Positions 9,423 to 19,932 are shown, numbered from the stretch's first letter. The stretch: 64,000 nucleotides of DNA from Pseudomonas sp. ANT_J12 (GCF_008370045.1 NZ_VOBN01000001.1:992001-1056000); one strand, 5' to 3'. The notes: generated by a model not told the origin, from the sequence alone. Translations and numbers: made by a program.

Positions 9423-10534
9423 TATTCTCGTCCCCCAGTGGTGGCCGGTGCAGTGACTGGCGGTTTGGCAGCAGGTTTCGGGGCAGCCGGTTTGGCGACA
9501 GGTTTGGCCGCACGGGTGCTGGCCGCAGGCTTGGTCGGTGTCGTTGCAGTGGGCGTTGTGACCGCTGGTGCGGTGACTGGCGCGGCAACGGCCGGAACTG
9601 GCACGACGGCTGGAATCGGTTTCGGCACCGTGGCCGGAATGATCGGCCCGCCGCCGTGCTGGTCCAGCGCTTCCTGGGCCTGGGCGGCTTCGTTGGCGCG
9701 TTCTTCGGCAGTGCGACCATCGCTGAATACCAGCAACAGATAACGGCTGCGGTTCAAGGCCGCAGTCGGTACGGCGCGGACGATGGCAAACGGCTGGCCG
9801 GAATCGTGAATCACTTCCTTGACCGTCGCCACCGGGTAACCCGCCGGGAAGCGCTGGCCGAGGCCGGAGCTGACCAGCAGATCGCCTTCTTTAATGTCGG
9901 CGGTGTCGGCGACGTGACGCAGTTCCAGGCGCTCCGGGTTGCCGGTACCGCTGGCAATCGCCCGCAGGCCGTTGCGATTCACTTGCACCGGGATGCTGTG
10001 GGTCGTGTCGGTCAACAACAGCACTCGGGAGGTGTAGGGCATCAACTCCACCACCTGGCCCATCAAGCCACGGGCGTCGAGCACCGGCTGGCCGAGGACC
10101 ACACCGTCGCGCTCACCTTTGTTGATGATGATGCGATGGGTGAAGGGGTTGGGGTCCATGCCGATCAACTCGGCCACTTCGACCTTCTCGTTGACCAGCG
10201 CGGAGGAATTGAGCAACTCGCGCAGCCGAACGTTCTGCTCGGTGAGGGCGGCAAGCTTCTGCATACGGCCCTGCAACAGCAGGTTTTCGGTCTTGAGTTT
10301 TTCGTTCTCGGCAACCAGTTCGGTACGGCTGCCGAATTGGCTGGCCACACCTTGCCATAGCCGCTGTGGCAGGTCGGTGATCCAGTAGGACTGCATCAGC
10401 ACCAGCGACATCTGGCTACGCACTGGCTTGAGCAGTGTGAAGCGGGCATCGACCACCATCAGCGCGACCGAAAGCACGACCAGCACCAATAAGCGCACGC
10501 CCAGTGAGGGGCCTTTGGCGAAAAGCGGTTTAAT
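9422..10534 (-). CDS. mreC: Rod shape-determining protein MreC (probable ATT start)
   Basis: MreC is the bitopic elongasome scaffold that binds PBP2 in the periplasm. It has an N-terminal membrane segment, a coiled coil (LVAENEKLKTENLLLQGRMQ), a beta-barrel core (GERDGVVLGQPVLDARGLMG) and an Ala/Pro-rich tail of about 75 residues. The first ordinary start is GTG at 10498, but it has no Shine-Dalgarno and would drop the conserved-looking IKPLFAKGPSLG leader. In frame between the preceding stop and that GTG, the only well-placed initiator is ATT at 10534, with GGGAGGAG six bases upstream. The ATT start is an inference; with it the protein has 370 residues. Confidence 0.93.
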   Translation of the reverse strand: MKPLFAKGPSLGVRLLVLVVLSVALMVVDARFTLLKPVRSQMSLVLMQSYWITDLPQRLWQGVASQFGSRTELVAENEKLKTENLLLQGRMQKLAALTEQNVRLRELLNSSALVNEKVEVAELIGMDPNPFTHRIIINKGERDGVVLGQPVLDARGLMGQVVELMPYTSRVLLLTDTTHSIPVQVNRNGLRAIASGTGNPERLELRHVADTADIKEGDLLVSSGLGQRFPAGYPVATVKEVIHDSGQPFAIVRAVPTAALNRSRYLLLVFSDGRTAEERANEAAQAQEALDQHGGGPIIPATVPKPIPAVVPVPAVAAPVTAPAVTTPTATTPTKPAASTRAAKPVAKPAAPKPAAKPPVTAPATTGGRE

Positions 10535-10618
10535 AAGCCGCTCCTCCCAGGCAAATGTTCTCTTTATTCATACGGCATCAAACCGGCCTGGATGCAGACT
10601 GACAGAAGATAAACGCAA

Positions 10619-10644
10619 CAGGCAGCACTGCAAAGTGCTGCCTG
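10619..10644. terminator. Hairpin between mreB and mreC
   Basis: Perfect 11-bp arms at 10619-10629 and 10634-10644 with a 4-nt loop lie in the 141-bp mreB-mreC gap. In the mreB direction it is followed by a moderately T-rich TTGCGTTTATC. It is probably a partial terminator that keeps mreB expression above mreCD. Confidence 0.55.
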
Positions 10645-10675
10645 CGCGCTCACAGCATAGAGGTGTCGGACGAGA

Positions 10676-11725
<1,050 letters not shown>

Positions 11726-11757
11726 CTAGGCAACGCGTGGGTAAAAAAGTGCGGCAA

Positions 11758-11786
11758 ACTCTAACAACGACAGGGATTTTGGGCAA
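11758..11786 (-). promoter_or_regulatory. Candidate sigma70 promoter of mreB
   Basis: On the minus strand TTGCCC (11781-11786) and TAGAGT (11758-11763) are separated by 17 bp. They lie about 45 bp upstream of the mreB start in the 211-bp divergent mreB-gatC gap. Judged by eye against the -35/-10 consensus only. Confidence 0.4.
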
Positions 11787-11924
11787 GGCGCCAATATGTT
11801 AAATTGGCCGCTTTTCTGTGCACCAACCCCCACAATCGCGGCCTTATGACCGTAGAAATGCGGTAGTGTTCCGACAATCTAACACACGGACGCCGTCCGT
11901 TCTGTTTTCCACTGGAGAATCGCA

Positions 11925-12212
11925 ATGGCGCTTGAACGCTCCGACGTGGAAAAAATCGCTCATCTGGCCTGCCTTGGCCTGAATGATGCCGATCTTCCAC
12001 ACATCACTTCGGCCCTGAACAGCATTCTTGGGCTGGTCGACGAAATGCAGGCGGTCAATACCGACGGTATCGAGCCGCTGGCCCACCCACTGGAAGCCAG
12101 CCAGCGCCTGCGTGCCGACGTTGTGACCGAGACCAATCATCGCGAGGCCTATCAGTCCATCGCACCAGCGGTCGAAAACGGCCTGTACCTGGTTCCGAAA
12201 GTCATCGACTAA
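11925..12212 (+). CDS. gatC: Asp/Glu-tRNA amidotransferase subunit C
   Basis: GatC is the 95-residue stabilising belt of the GatCAB complex. The complex converts Glu-tRNA(Gln) and/or Asp-tRNA(Asn) to the amidated forms. [19 protein letters not shown] matches the family N-terminus. GGAGAATCGC precedes the ATG. It is the first gene of gatCAB, 16 bp before gatA. Confidence 0.96.
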   Translation: MALERSDVEKIAHLACLGLNDADLPHITSALNSILGLVDEMQAVNTDGIEPLAHPLEASQRLRADVVTETNHREAYQSIAPAVENGLYLVPKVID

Positions 12213-12228
12213 AGGGAAAGAGCCTGCA

Positions 12229-13680
12229 ATGCATCAAATGACTCTGGCCGAGATCGCCCGCGGTCTCGCCGATAAAAAGTTTTCTTCCGAAGAGCTGACC
12301 AAAGTCCTGCTGGCGCGCATCGCCCAGCTCGATCCACAGCTCAACAGTTTCATCAGCCTCACCGAAGACCTGGCGCTCCAGCAGGCGAAAGCCGCTGACG
12401 CACGCCGCGCCAATGGTGAGAGCGGCGCCCTGCTCGGCGCGCCGATCGCCCATAAAGACCTGTTCTGCACCCAGGGCATCCGCACCAGCTGCGGCTCGAA
12501 GATGCTCGACAACTTTAAAGCACCGTACGACGCCACCGTGGTCGCCAAACTGGCCGCTGCCGGCGCTGTGACCCTTGGCAAGACCAACATGGACGAATTC
12601 GCCATGGGTTCGGCCAACGAGTCGAGCTACTACGGCGCGGTGAAAAACCCGTGGAACCTGGAACACGTGCCGGGCGGTTCGTCCGGTGGTTCGGCGGCCG
12701 CCGTTGCCGCGCGCCTGCTGCCAGCCGCGACCGCCACCGACACCGGCGGCTCGATCCGCCAACCCGCTGCGTTCACCAACCTCACCGGCCTGAAACCGAC
12801 GTACGGTCGCGTTTCGCGCTGGGGCATGATCGCCTACGCCTCCAGCCTCGATCAGGGCGGCCCGTTGGCACGCACTGCCGAAGACTGCGCGATTCTGCTG
12901 CAAGGCATGGCCGGTTTTGATGCCAATGATTCCACCAGCATCGACGAACCGGTGCCGGATTACAGCGCCAGCCTCAACACGTCGTTGCAAGGCCTGCGCA
13001 TCGGCGTGCCGAAGGAATACTTCAGCGCCGGTCTCGACCCGCGCATTGCCGAGCTGATCCACACCAGCATTAAAGAGCTGGAAAAGCTCGGTGCCGTGAT
13101 CAAGGAAATCAGCCTGCCGAACATGCAGCACGCGATTCCTGCGTACTACGTAATCGCCCCGGCAGAAGCGTCCTCCAACCTGTCGCGTTTCGACGGCGTG
13201 CGTTTCGGCTATCGCTGCGAAGACCCGAAAAACCTGGAAGACCTGTACAAGCGTTCCCGTGGCGAAGGTTTTGGCGCCGAAGTACAGCGCCGGATCATGG
13301 TCGGTGCCTACGCGCTGTCGGCCGGTTACTACGACGCCTACTACCTGAAGGCGCAGAAGATCCGTCGCCTGGTGAAAAACGACTTCATGGCCGCCTTCAA
13401 TGAGGTCGACATCATCCTCGGCCCAACCACGCCGAACCCGGCCTGGAAGCTCGGCGCCAAGAACAGCGACCCGGTCGCTGCCTATCTGGAAGACGTCTAC
13501 ACCATCACCGCCAACCTCGCGGGCCTGCCGGGCTTGTCCATGCCGGCCGGTTTTGTCGACGGTCTGCCGGTCGGCGTGCAATTGCTCGCCCCGTATTTCC
13601 AGGAAGGTCGCCTGTTGAACGTTGCCCACCAGTATCAGCTCAACACTGACTGGCACACCCGCACCCCAACCGGCTTCTGA
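12229..13680 (+). CDS. gatA: Asp/Glu-tRNA amidotransferase subunit A
   Basis: GatA is the glutaminase subunit that releases ammonia from glutamine or asparagine for the amidation done on GatB. It has 483 residues and the amidase signature fold. The Ser-cisSer-Lys triad is readable: Lys76 in APIAHKDLF, Ser151 in [11 protein letters not shown] and Ser175 in [11 protein letters not shown]. The ATG at 12229 follows AAAGGGAAAGAG. Ten bases separate its stop from gatB, so the three subunits are clearly one operon. Confidence 0.97.
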   Translation: MHQMTLAEIARGLADKKFSSEELTKVLLARIAQLDPQLNSFISLTEDLALQQAKAADARRANGESGALLGAPIAHKDLFCTQGIRTSCGSKMLDNFKAPYDATVVAKLAAAGAVTLGKTNMDEFAMGSANESSYYGAVKNPWNLEHVPGGSSGGSAAAVAARLLPAATATDTGGSIRQPAAFTNLTGLKPTYGRVSRWGMIAYASSLDQGGPLARTAEDCAILLQGMAGFDANDSTSIDEPVPDYSASLNTSLQGLRIGVPKEYFSAGLDPRIAELIHTSIKELEKLGAVIKEISLPNMQHAIPAYYVIAPAEASSNLSRFDGVRFGYRCEDPKNLEDLYKRSRGEGFGAEVQRRIMVGAYALSAGYYDAYYLKAQKIRRLVKNDFMAAFNEVDIILGPTTPNPAWKLGAKNSDPVAAYLEDVYTITANLAGLPGLSMPAGFVDGLPVGVQLLAPYFQEGRLLNVAHQYQLNTDWHTRTPTGF

Positions 13681-13690
13681 GGAGAAACAC

Positions 13691-15136
13691 ATGCAATGGG
13701 AAGTCGTGATCGGGCTGGAGATTCATACCCAGCTCACCACCCGGTCGAAAATTTTTTCCGGTAGTTCCACCACCTTCGGTTCCGAGCCGAACACCCAGGC
13801 CAGCCTGGTAGACCTGGGCATGCCCGGCGTGCTGCCGGTGCTGAACCAGGAAGCGGTACGCATGGCGGTGATGTTCGGCCTGGCCATCGATGCCGAAATC
13901 GGCCAGCACAACGTGTTCGCCCGTAAAAACTATTTCTACCCGGACCTGCCCAAGGGCTACCAGATCAGCCAGATGGAATTGCCGATCGTCGGCAAGGGCC
14001 ACCTGGACATCGCCATGGAAGACGGCACGATCAAACGTGTCGGCGTGACCCGTGCGCACCTTGAAGAAGACGCCGGTAAAAGCCTGCACGAAGAGTTCAA
14101 CGGCGCCACCGGCATCGACCTGAACCGTGCCGGCACGCCGCTGCTGGAAATCGTCTCCGAGCCGGACATGCGCAGCGCCAAGGAAGCCGTGGCCTACGTC
14201 AAGACCGTCCACGCGCTGGTGCGTTACCTGGGCATCTGCGACGGCAACATGGCCGAAGGTTCGCTGCGTTGCGACTGCAACGTGTCAATCCGTCCGAAAG
14301 GCCAGGTTGAATTCGGCACCCGCTGCGAGATCAAGAACGTCAACTCGTTCCGCTTTATCGAGAAGGCGATCAACAGCGAAGTGCGCCGTCAGATCGAGCT
14401 GATCGAAGACGGCGGCAAAGTGATCCAGCAGACCCGCCTGTACGATCCGAACAAGGACGAAACCCGTCCGATGCGCAGCAAAGAGGAAGCCAACGACTAC
14501 CGTTACTTCCCCGATCCGGACCTGCTGCCAGTGGTGATCGAGGACTCGTTCCTCAAGGACGTGCGCGCCACCCTGCCGGAATTGCCACCGCAGAAACGTG
14601 AGCGCTTCCAGGCGCAGTTCGGTCTGTCGGTGTATGACGCCAGCGTCCTGGCCACCAGCCGCGAGCAGGCCGATTACTTCGAGAAAGTCGTAAGCATCGG
14701 CGGCGACGCCAAACTCGCGGCCAACTGGGTGATGGTTGAACTGGGCAGCCTGTTGAACAAACAGGGCCTGGACATCGAACAGTCGCCGGTCTCGGCCGAG
14801 CAACTGGGCGGCATGCTGCTGCGCATCACCGACAACACCATCTCCGGCAAAATCGCCAAGGTTGTGTTTGAGGCGATGGCCAGCGGCGAAGGCAGCGCGG
14901 ACGAGATCATCGACAAGCGCGGCCTCAAGCAAGTGACCGACAGCGGCGCCATCTCGGCGGTGCTGGACGAGATGCTCGCGGCCAACGCCGAACAGGTTGA
15001 ACAGTACCGCGCGGCAGATGAAGCCAAACGCGGCAAGATGTTCGGCTTCTTCGTCGGCCAGGCCATGAAAGCCTCCAAAGGCAAGGCCAACCCGCAACAG
15101 GTCAACGAACTGCTGAAAAGCAAGCTCGAAGGCTAA
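13691..15136 (+). CDS. gatB: Asp/Glu-tRNA amidotransferase subunit B
   Basis: GatB is the kinase/transamidase subunit: it phosphorylates the misacylated tRNA carboxylate and adds ammonia. The start at 13691 ([15 protein letters not shown]) with GGAGAAACAC upstream gives 481 residues, the usual size. The catalytic cradle includes [10 protein letters not shown] and EEDAGKSLH, and the C-terminal YqeY-like tail domain binds the tRNA elbow ([17 protein letters not shown]). Last gene of gatCAB; a palindromic repeat follows its stop. Confidence 0.97.
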   Translation: MQWEVVIGLEIHTQLTTRSKIFSGSSTTFGSEPNTQASLVDLGMPGVLPVLNQEAVRMAVMFGLAIDAEIGQHNVFARKNYFYPDLPKGYQISQMELPIVGKGHLDIAMEDGTIKRVGVTRAHLEEDAGKSLHEEFNGATGIDLNRAGTPLLEIVSEPDMRSAKEAVAYVKTVHALVRYLGICDGNMAEGSLRCDCNVSIRPKGQVEFGTRCEIKNVNSFRFIEKAINSEVRRQIELIEDGGKVIQQTRLYDPNKDETRPMRSKEEANDYRYFPDPDLLPVVIEDSFLKDVRATLPELPPQKRERFQAQFGLSVYDASVLATSREQADYFEKVVSIGGDAKLAANWVMVELGSLLNKQGLDIEQSPVSAEQLGGMLLRITDNTISGKIAKVVFEAMASGEGSADEIIDKRGLKQVTDSGAISAVLDEMLAANAEQVEQYRAADEAKRGKMFGFFVGQAMKASKGKANPQQVNELLKSKLEG

Positions 15137-15156
15137 ACCGTGGTCTTGGGCCCGAG

Positions 15157-15266
15157 GATCGTTCCCACGCTGTGCGTGGGAATGCCGCCCCGGACGCTCC
15201 GCGTCCATCGCAATGTGACGCAGAGCGTCACGGGATGCGTTCCCACGCGGGAGCGTGGGAACGATC
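15157..15266. repeat. Palindromic repeat, GATCGTTCCCACGC family
   Basis: A 110-bp element starts GATCGTTCCCACGC and ends with its reverse complement. Internal GGACGCTCCGCGTCC-type arms give a nested double hairpin. It fills the gap between gatB and the RlpA-like gene. Related copies are at 27.23-27.65, 33.26, 46.76, 52.48 and 60.91 kb. Confidence 0.85.
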
Positions 15267-15282
15267 ACTTGGGAGCTTTTGA

Positions 15283-15657
15283 ATGAAGCGTCTACTGGGC
15301 GCCTGCGCCCTGCTCTCCCTGCTGGCCGGTTGCGCCAGCAACGACATCATCGACCCACACGGTTACGACAAGACCGGCACCGCGTCCTATTACGGCGCCA
15401 GACACCAAGGTAAACGCACCGCCAGCGGTGAGCGTTTCGACAAGAATTCCCTGACCGCCGCCCATCGCCAGTTGCCCTTCGGCACGCGGGTGAAGGTCAC
15501 CAATCTGAATAACGACAAATCCTGCGTGGTGCGCATCAATGATCGCGGGCCGCATACCCGTGGGCGCCTGATCGATCTGTCTCACGAAGCCGCCGAGCGG
15601 CTGGGCATGCTGCGCGCCGGTACCGCACGGGTTCGCGTGCAAGCCCTCGACGATTGA
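15283..15657 (+). CDS. RlpA-like septal ring lipoprotein, short form
   Basis: This is a 124-residue lipoprotein with a double-psi beta-barrel (RlpA-like) domain. RlpA of Pseudomonas is an outer-membrane lytic transglycosylase that cleaves peptidoglycan lacking stem peptides. A lipobox LLAGC ends the signal sequence at about residue 18. GTASYYGARHQGKRTASGERFD and VRINDRGPHTRGRLIDLS are the family's core motifs, the latter with the catalytic Asp. The SPOR domain of full-length RlpA is missing, so this is the short paralogue type. ATG at 15283 follows GGGAGC. Confidence 0.9.
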   Translation: MKRLLGACALLSLLAGCASNDIIDPHGYDKTGTASYYGARHQGKRTASGERFDKNSLTAAHRQLPFGTRVKVTNLNNDKSCVVRINDRGPHTRGRLIDLSHEAAERLGMLRAGTARVRVQALDD

Positions 15658-15670
15658 CGGAGCCGAGACC

Positions 15671-16765
15671 ATTTACGGATTAGAAGACATCCCTCTGCTG
15701 AGCCTGATCGAACTGCTCAGCGGCCTGTTTCTATTGATCGCCGGCGCCGAGCTGATGGTGCGCGCCGCCGTGCGCCTGGCCGCGCGCCTGCATGTGCGGC
15801 CGCTGATCATCGGCCTGACCATCGTCGCCCTCGGCAGCAGCGCCCCGCAAATGGCGGTCAGCCTGCAGGCCATGCTGGCGCAAAACCCTGACATCGCCGT
15901 CGGCAGCGTGATCGGCAGCAGCATCTTCAACATCCTCGTCACCCTCGGTCTGTCGGCGCTGATCATTCCGTTGCGGGTCTCGCGCCAGCTCGTTCGGCTG
16001 GACATTCCGCTGATGATCGGCGCCAGCCTGTTGGTCTGTGTATTGGCCTGGAACGAAGAACTGACCCGCACCGACGGTGTCATCCTGCTGACCGCGTTGG
16101 TGGTTTACCTGGGTTTGCTGTTGCGCCAGTCGCGACACTCGACCCGGCCACAATCGACTCACGAAGCCACCGCACAAGCCCCGTGGATCACCAGCCTGCT
16201 GATGATCGTCGCCGGACTGGCGATGCTGGTGTATGCCGGTCATTTGCTACTGGGCGCTGCGGTGTCGGTCGCTACCGATCTGGGGCTGTCAGAGCGCGTC
16301 ATCGGCCTGACCATCGTCGCCATCAGCACCTCCCTGCCGGAACTGGCCACCTCGCTGATCGCCGCCCTGCGCGGTCAGCGGGAGATTGCCGTGGGCAATG
16401 TGATCGGCAGCAACTTGTTCAACCTGTTGGGCGTGCTGGGCTTTACCGCCTTGGTGGCGCCGTCGCCGCTGTCGGTGTCGCCCAATGCCCTGGATTTCGA
16501 TCTGCCGGTGATGCTCGGCGTCGCCACGCTGTGCCTGCCGGTGTTCTATTCCGGTTATCGGGTGACCCGGGCCGAGGGCCTGCTGTTTCTGGGTTTGTAC
16601 CTGGCCTACGGGTTGCACGTGGTGGCGTTCACCACCGGCATGCCCCTGGCCGGCAAGCTTGAACATTTGATGCTGATTTTCGTCCTGCCGGCGCTGGTGG
16701 CGTTCTTGCTGTTCACGTCGCTGCGCGCCTGGCGCCGCCAACACCACAAGAGGGATGTGCCATGA
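15671..16765 (+). CDS. CaCA-family calcium/sodium antiporter (probable ATT start)
   Basis: This is an inner-membrane cation/calcium exchanger of the YrbG type with about ten membrane segments and two alpha repeats. The second repeat reads STSLPELATS with the ion-binding Glu224. The first reads GSSAPQMAVS, with Gln60 where the family normally has Glu, which may change ion selectivity or stoichiometry. No ATG, GTG or TTG precedes TTG at 15734 in frame, and that TTG would cut the first membrane segment in half. ATT at 15671 has GGAG eight bases upstream and gives 364 residues; the start is an inference. Its stop overlaps the next start (ATGA). Confidence 0.85.
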   Translation: MYGLEDIPLLSLIELLSGLFLLIAGAELMVRAAVRLAARLHVRPLIIGLTIVALGSSAPQMAVSLQAMLAQNPDIAVGSVIGSSIFNILVTLGLSALIIPLRVSRQLVRLDIPLMIGASLLVCVLAWNEELTRTDGVILLTALVVYLGLLLRQSRHSTRPQSTHEATAQAPWITSLLMIVAGLAMLVYAGHLLLGAAVSVATDLGLSERVIGLTIVAISTSLPELATSLIAALRGQREIAVGNVIGSNLFNLLGVLGFTALVAPSPLSVSPNALDFDLPVMLGVATLCLPVFYSGYRVTRAEGLLFLGLYLAYGLHVVAFTTGMPLAGKLEHLMLIFVLPALVAFLLFTSLRAWRRQHHKRDVP

Positions 16766-17142
16766 CCGACAACAAGAAGCCCGGCGTTGAAGTACGCCGC
16801 CAAGTGATGGGCGATGCGTTCGTCGACCGCGCACTGGGCAATGCCACCGAGTTCAGCCAACCGCTGCAGGATTTCGTCAACGAACACGCCTGGGGCAGCG
16901 TCTGGAACCGTGAAGGTTTGCCGCTGAAAACCCGCAGCCTGATCACCCTCGCCGCGCTGACCGCGTTGAAGTGCCCGCAGGAGTTGAAAGGTCACGTGCG
17001 TGGCGCGCTGAACAATGGCTGCACCGTAGAAGAGATTCGTGAAGCACTGCTGCATTGCGCGGTGTATGCCGGGGTGCCGGCGGCGATTGATGCGTTTCGC
17101 GCGGCGCAGGAAGTGATCGAAACCTACAAGCCGGTACAGTAA
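16762..17142 (+). CDS. Carboxymuconolactone decarboxylase family protein
   Basis: This 126-residue protein is of the CMD/PcaC fold, a small all-helical family that includes 4-carboxymuconolactone decarboxylase of protocatechuate breakdown. The family segment LKCPQELKGHVRGALNNG followed by EEIREALLHCAVYAGVPAA is clear. There is no CxxC pair, so it is not AhpD-like. It is translationally coupled (4-bp overlap) to the CaCA antiporter rather than located among pca genes, so a role in aromatic catabolism is not shown by context. Confidence 0.85.
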   Translation: MTDNKKPGVEVRRQVMGDAFVDRALGNATEFSQPLQDFVNEHAWGSVWNREGLPLKTRSLITLAALTALKCPQELKGHVRGALNNGCTVEEIREALLHCAVYAGVPAAIDAFRAAQEVIETYKPVQ

Positions 17143-17262
17143 GGCGTTCTGCCACTCGAACCGGGAGACGATCCAGTCTTCTGGTTTGTCCTGACTCACA
17201 AGTTTGCCCGCCAGATAGCCATTCGTCGAAACTGGTATTTCTGACAGTCGTAAATCCTCCAT
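17143..17262 (-). pseudogene. Possible gene remnant, N-terminal peptide
   Basis: Forty codons on the minus strand starting at 17262 (MEDLRLSEIPVSTNGYLAG...) read like genuine protein text and stop resembling protein exactly where the antisense of the CMD gene begins. No good Shine-Dalgarno is seen. It may be a truncated 5' end left by a rearrangement that brought in the S8 peptidase gene, or chance. Confidence 0.25.
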
Positions 17263-17330
17263 CCCTATTCAACAATCTGCCTGTCTGCAGCGAGTTCCCC
17301 CACGCCTATCAAATGACAGGGACAAGAGCC

Positions 17331-18920
17331 ATGAAACCCGACCTGATGATATTCAGTAGCGTTGAATTTGATGGAAAAATCCACGTTAGATACATCGGCG
17401 TAAAAGCCTTCAAGCACATTCAGTATCACCTGCAACGAGCGGGTAAGACGGTCGCGCAGATTGACTCACTAACAAAAGATGAAACCCTGAGCTTTGATAA
17501 TCAGCCAGCCGGTACTTATAAGGCTACCTGCCGACTGACGCTGGATGATGGAACACTGGCGACTGGCGAATCGATGGAAATCAATATATCCCCGATGTCT
17601 CAGCCCTATCCCGTTGCGCCTGCCGTGAACCAACCGCCCAGCAAATCTCTTAAAGGTGGTCACTGGCTCTATGAAGGTATCGAACATCATTTCCTTGAGG
17701 TCAAGTTTCAACCTGGCGGTCTGGCGAAGCTTGAACACGAGTCTGCCAAAGTGCTGTCCATCTTCAACGGCATCAAGCATACGCTCCGCTTCAGGCTGGT
17801 TTTTTCGGCGGTGACCACGCGTAAAAAAGGTCTTGAGGCATTTTCCGATTTCTACCGGATTGACGGCGTTATCCCAAAAGAGGACTTGATCCCGATCGCA
17901 ACGGAGTTGGAAACCCTGGACTATGTTATTTACTGTTCCGTCACACCGGACACTAAATCGATGAAAGCGCCGGAACTTCCCGCGCTGGCGGATGAGGGCA
18001 TTGAGGAACAAGAACAACTGACAAGCACAGACACCCCCACGCCGGACTTTACCCAACTGCAAACTTACGTTGATGCCCCTCGTGGGATGAACATCCGCAG
18101 CATCTGGGATGAACGGCATGGCGCCGGTGCAACCGTGCACCATCTTGATTTCGGTGTGTATAAAAACCATGAAGACCTGGCCAATGTTCAGGTGATCACT
18201 AGTCGTTTGGAAACCGAAGATTGCAACCACGGGACAGCCTCCTGTGGCTGTGTGGTTGGAACCGACAACAGCTTTGGGGTCAAGGGCATAGCGCACGGCT
18301 GCCGCTTTCTTTTCTACGACACGGGGGATCTTGATTTAATTGTTCAGAACGCCGAGTTGGCCGACATTGTGGCCCTGGACATCGAATTCAATGACAGCAT
18401 CCGTGGCCGTCTGCCCGTGATCGACAGTAAGTCATGGTGGGACAAAATTCACGCGCTGACCCAGCGCCATGTCACCGTTCTGCTCGCCGCCGCCAACGGT
18501 GCAATGAATCTGAGCGAAAGCGCTATGAATGATTGGGGTGACAGCGGCGGCACACTGGTGGGTGCTTGCACACCCAGCACCGGGCGCCGTAGATCAACGT
18601 CCAACTACAACCACTACTCTCTGTGGCTCAATTCATGGGGTGACTCAGTGACGACTACCGGTTATGGACATCTGCAAAACCGAGGCATCAACGCAAGCTA
18701 CACCTCTTCCTATTCAGGAACCTCGAGTGCAACCCCACTGTGTGCGGCAGCCCTGGCGATCGTGCAAGGTTATGCGCTGTCGGAAAGGCGCGAATACTAT
18801 CCACCGCTAGTCTTCAGGGAAGCCGCCATGTACTACGGCTATGATGAGGGCGCAGTCGACGGGGTCGGCTATCGACCGAATGTCGCCCGCTGGCTGAGCG
18901 ACCTGGAAGCGAAACGCTAA
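17331..18920 (+). CDS. S8 (subtilisin-like) serine peptidase without signal peptide
   Basis: The 529-residue protein has a C-terminal subtilase domain with the Asp-His-Ser triad readable: Asp273 in HHLDFGVYKNHEDL, His300 in NHGTASCGCVVG and Ser465 in YSGTSSATPLCAA. The oxyanion Asn is probably Asn389 in LLAAANG. The first 250 residues comprise an Ig-like stretch (about 1-88) and an unrecognised domain ending in an acidic linker. No signal peptide or membrane segment is present, unlike most S8 enzymes, so it acts in the cytoplasm or leaves by an unusual route. Codon use looks more AT-rich than its neighbours, which suggests transfer. An alternative start at 17313 lacks a ribosome site. Confidence 0.82.
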   Translation: MKPDLMIFSSVEFDGKIHVRYIGVKAFKHIQYHLQRAGKTVAQIDSLTKDETLSFDNQPAGTYKATCRLTLDDGTLATGESMEINISPMSQPYPVAPAVNQPPSKSLKGGHWLYEGIEHHFLEVKFQPGGLAKLEHESAKVLSIFNGIKHTLRFRLVFSAVTTRKKGLEAFSDFYRIDGVIPKEDLIPIATELETLDYVIYCSVTPDTKSMKAPELPALADEGIEEQEQLTSTDTPTPDFTQLQTYVDAPRGMNIRSIWDERHGAGATVHHLDFGVYKNHEDLANVQVITSRLETEDCNHGTASCGCVVGTDNSFGVKGIAHGCRFLFYDTGDLDLIVQNAELADIVALDIEFNDSIRGRLPVIDSKSWWDKIHALTQRHVTVLLAAANGAMNLSESAMNDWGDSGGTLVGACTPSTGRRRSTSNYNHYSLWLNSWGDSVTTTGYGHLQNRGINASYTSSYSGTSSATPLCAAALAIVQGYALSERREYYPPLVFREAAMYYGYDEGAVDGVGYRPNVARWLSDLEAKR

Positions 18921-19858
18921 ATCCACCCACCCCACTGCAACACAAAGATCCCGATATTGGTGGTCACCGCGGCCATCAATGTCGTAATCACAATAATCGC
19001 CGCCGCCAATTCATGGTTGCCGTTGGCCTGACGCGCCATGACAAAACTCGCCGCCGCCGTCGGGCTGCCGAAGTACAGAAACAAGATCCCCAGCTCCGCC
19101 CCACGAAAGCCCCACAGCCACGCGCCTACGGTCGCCAGCACCGGCAGGCCGATCATCTTCACCAGGCTAGAGCTCAGCGCCATGTTGCCGCTTTTGCGCA
19201 ACGCCGCCAGGGACAAGGTGCCGCCGATGCAGATCAGCGCCAACGGCAAGGTGGTTTGCGCCAGGTACTGGCCTGAAGTCTCCAGCCAGCCCGGCAAACT
19301 GAGCTTGAAATAGGCAAATGGCGCCGCCGCAAACACGCTGATGATCAGCGGGTTGCTGAACACGCTTTTGCAGATGCTCCACGGATCGGACTTGATCACC
19401 GGGCTGTACACCGCCAACACGATGGTCGAGAGGGTGTTGTAAAACAGGATCACCAACGCCGCGAGAATTGCCCCGAGGGAAATCCCGTAGTCGCCGTACA
19501 TGCTCGCGGCCAGCGCCAGGCCAATCACCCCGTTGTTGCCGCGAAACGCGCCTTGGGTGTAGATGCCCCGGTCTTCCCGCGGACACTTCCAGATCGCCCA
19601 GCCCCAGGCGATGGCGAAACTCGCCAGGGTCGCCACCGAAAAGTAGATCAGTAGCGCCGGCTGCAATGCAGCGTGCAGGTCGGCATGCAGGATGCCGAGG
19701 AACAGCAACGCCGGCATGGTGACATTGAACACCAGGGCCGAGGCGGTGTGGATGAAGTTGTCGTTGATCCAGTCGATGCGCTTGAGCAGCACACCCAGAA
19801 ACAGCATGGCAAACACCGGCGCGGTGATGTTCAGGGTTTCGAGGAAGATTGCCAGCAT
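18917..19858 (-). CDS. AEC family transporter
   Basis: This is a 313-residue auxin-efflux-carrier-type permease with about ten membrane segments in two halves. AEC members export or import carboxylates such as malonate or malate, or other small acids. Family features are the conserved N-terminal PVFAMLFLGVLLKRIDW and FNVTMPALLF and the broken-helix LALICIGGTLSLAAL. It converges on the S8 gene with a 4-bp overlap of stop regions. The substrate cannot be told from the sequence. No strong Shine-Dalgarno precedes the chosen ATG. Confidence 0.85.
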   Translation of the reverse strand: MLAIFLETLNITAPVFAMLFLGVLLKRIDWINDNFIHTASALVFNVTMPALLFLGILHADLHAALQPALLIYFSVATLASFAIAWGWAIWKCPREDRGIYTQGAFRGNNGVIGLALAASMYGDYGISLGAILAALVILFYNTLSTIVLAVYSPVIKSDPWSICKSVFSNPLIISVFAAAPFAYFKLSLPGWLETSGQYLAQTTLPLALICIGGTLSLAALRKSGNMALSSSLVKMIGLPVLATVGAWLWGFRGAELGILFLYFGSPTAAASFVMARQANGNHELAAAIIVITTLMAAVTTNIGIFVLQWGGWI

Positions 19859-19932
19859 GCCGGAGGGGACCTTGGGTGGGCGTCATTAAGGGCGAATGAT
19901 ATGCCACGGAAGACATCGGCGTCTGGGAGAAC

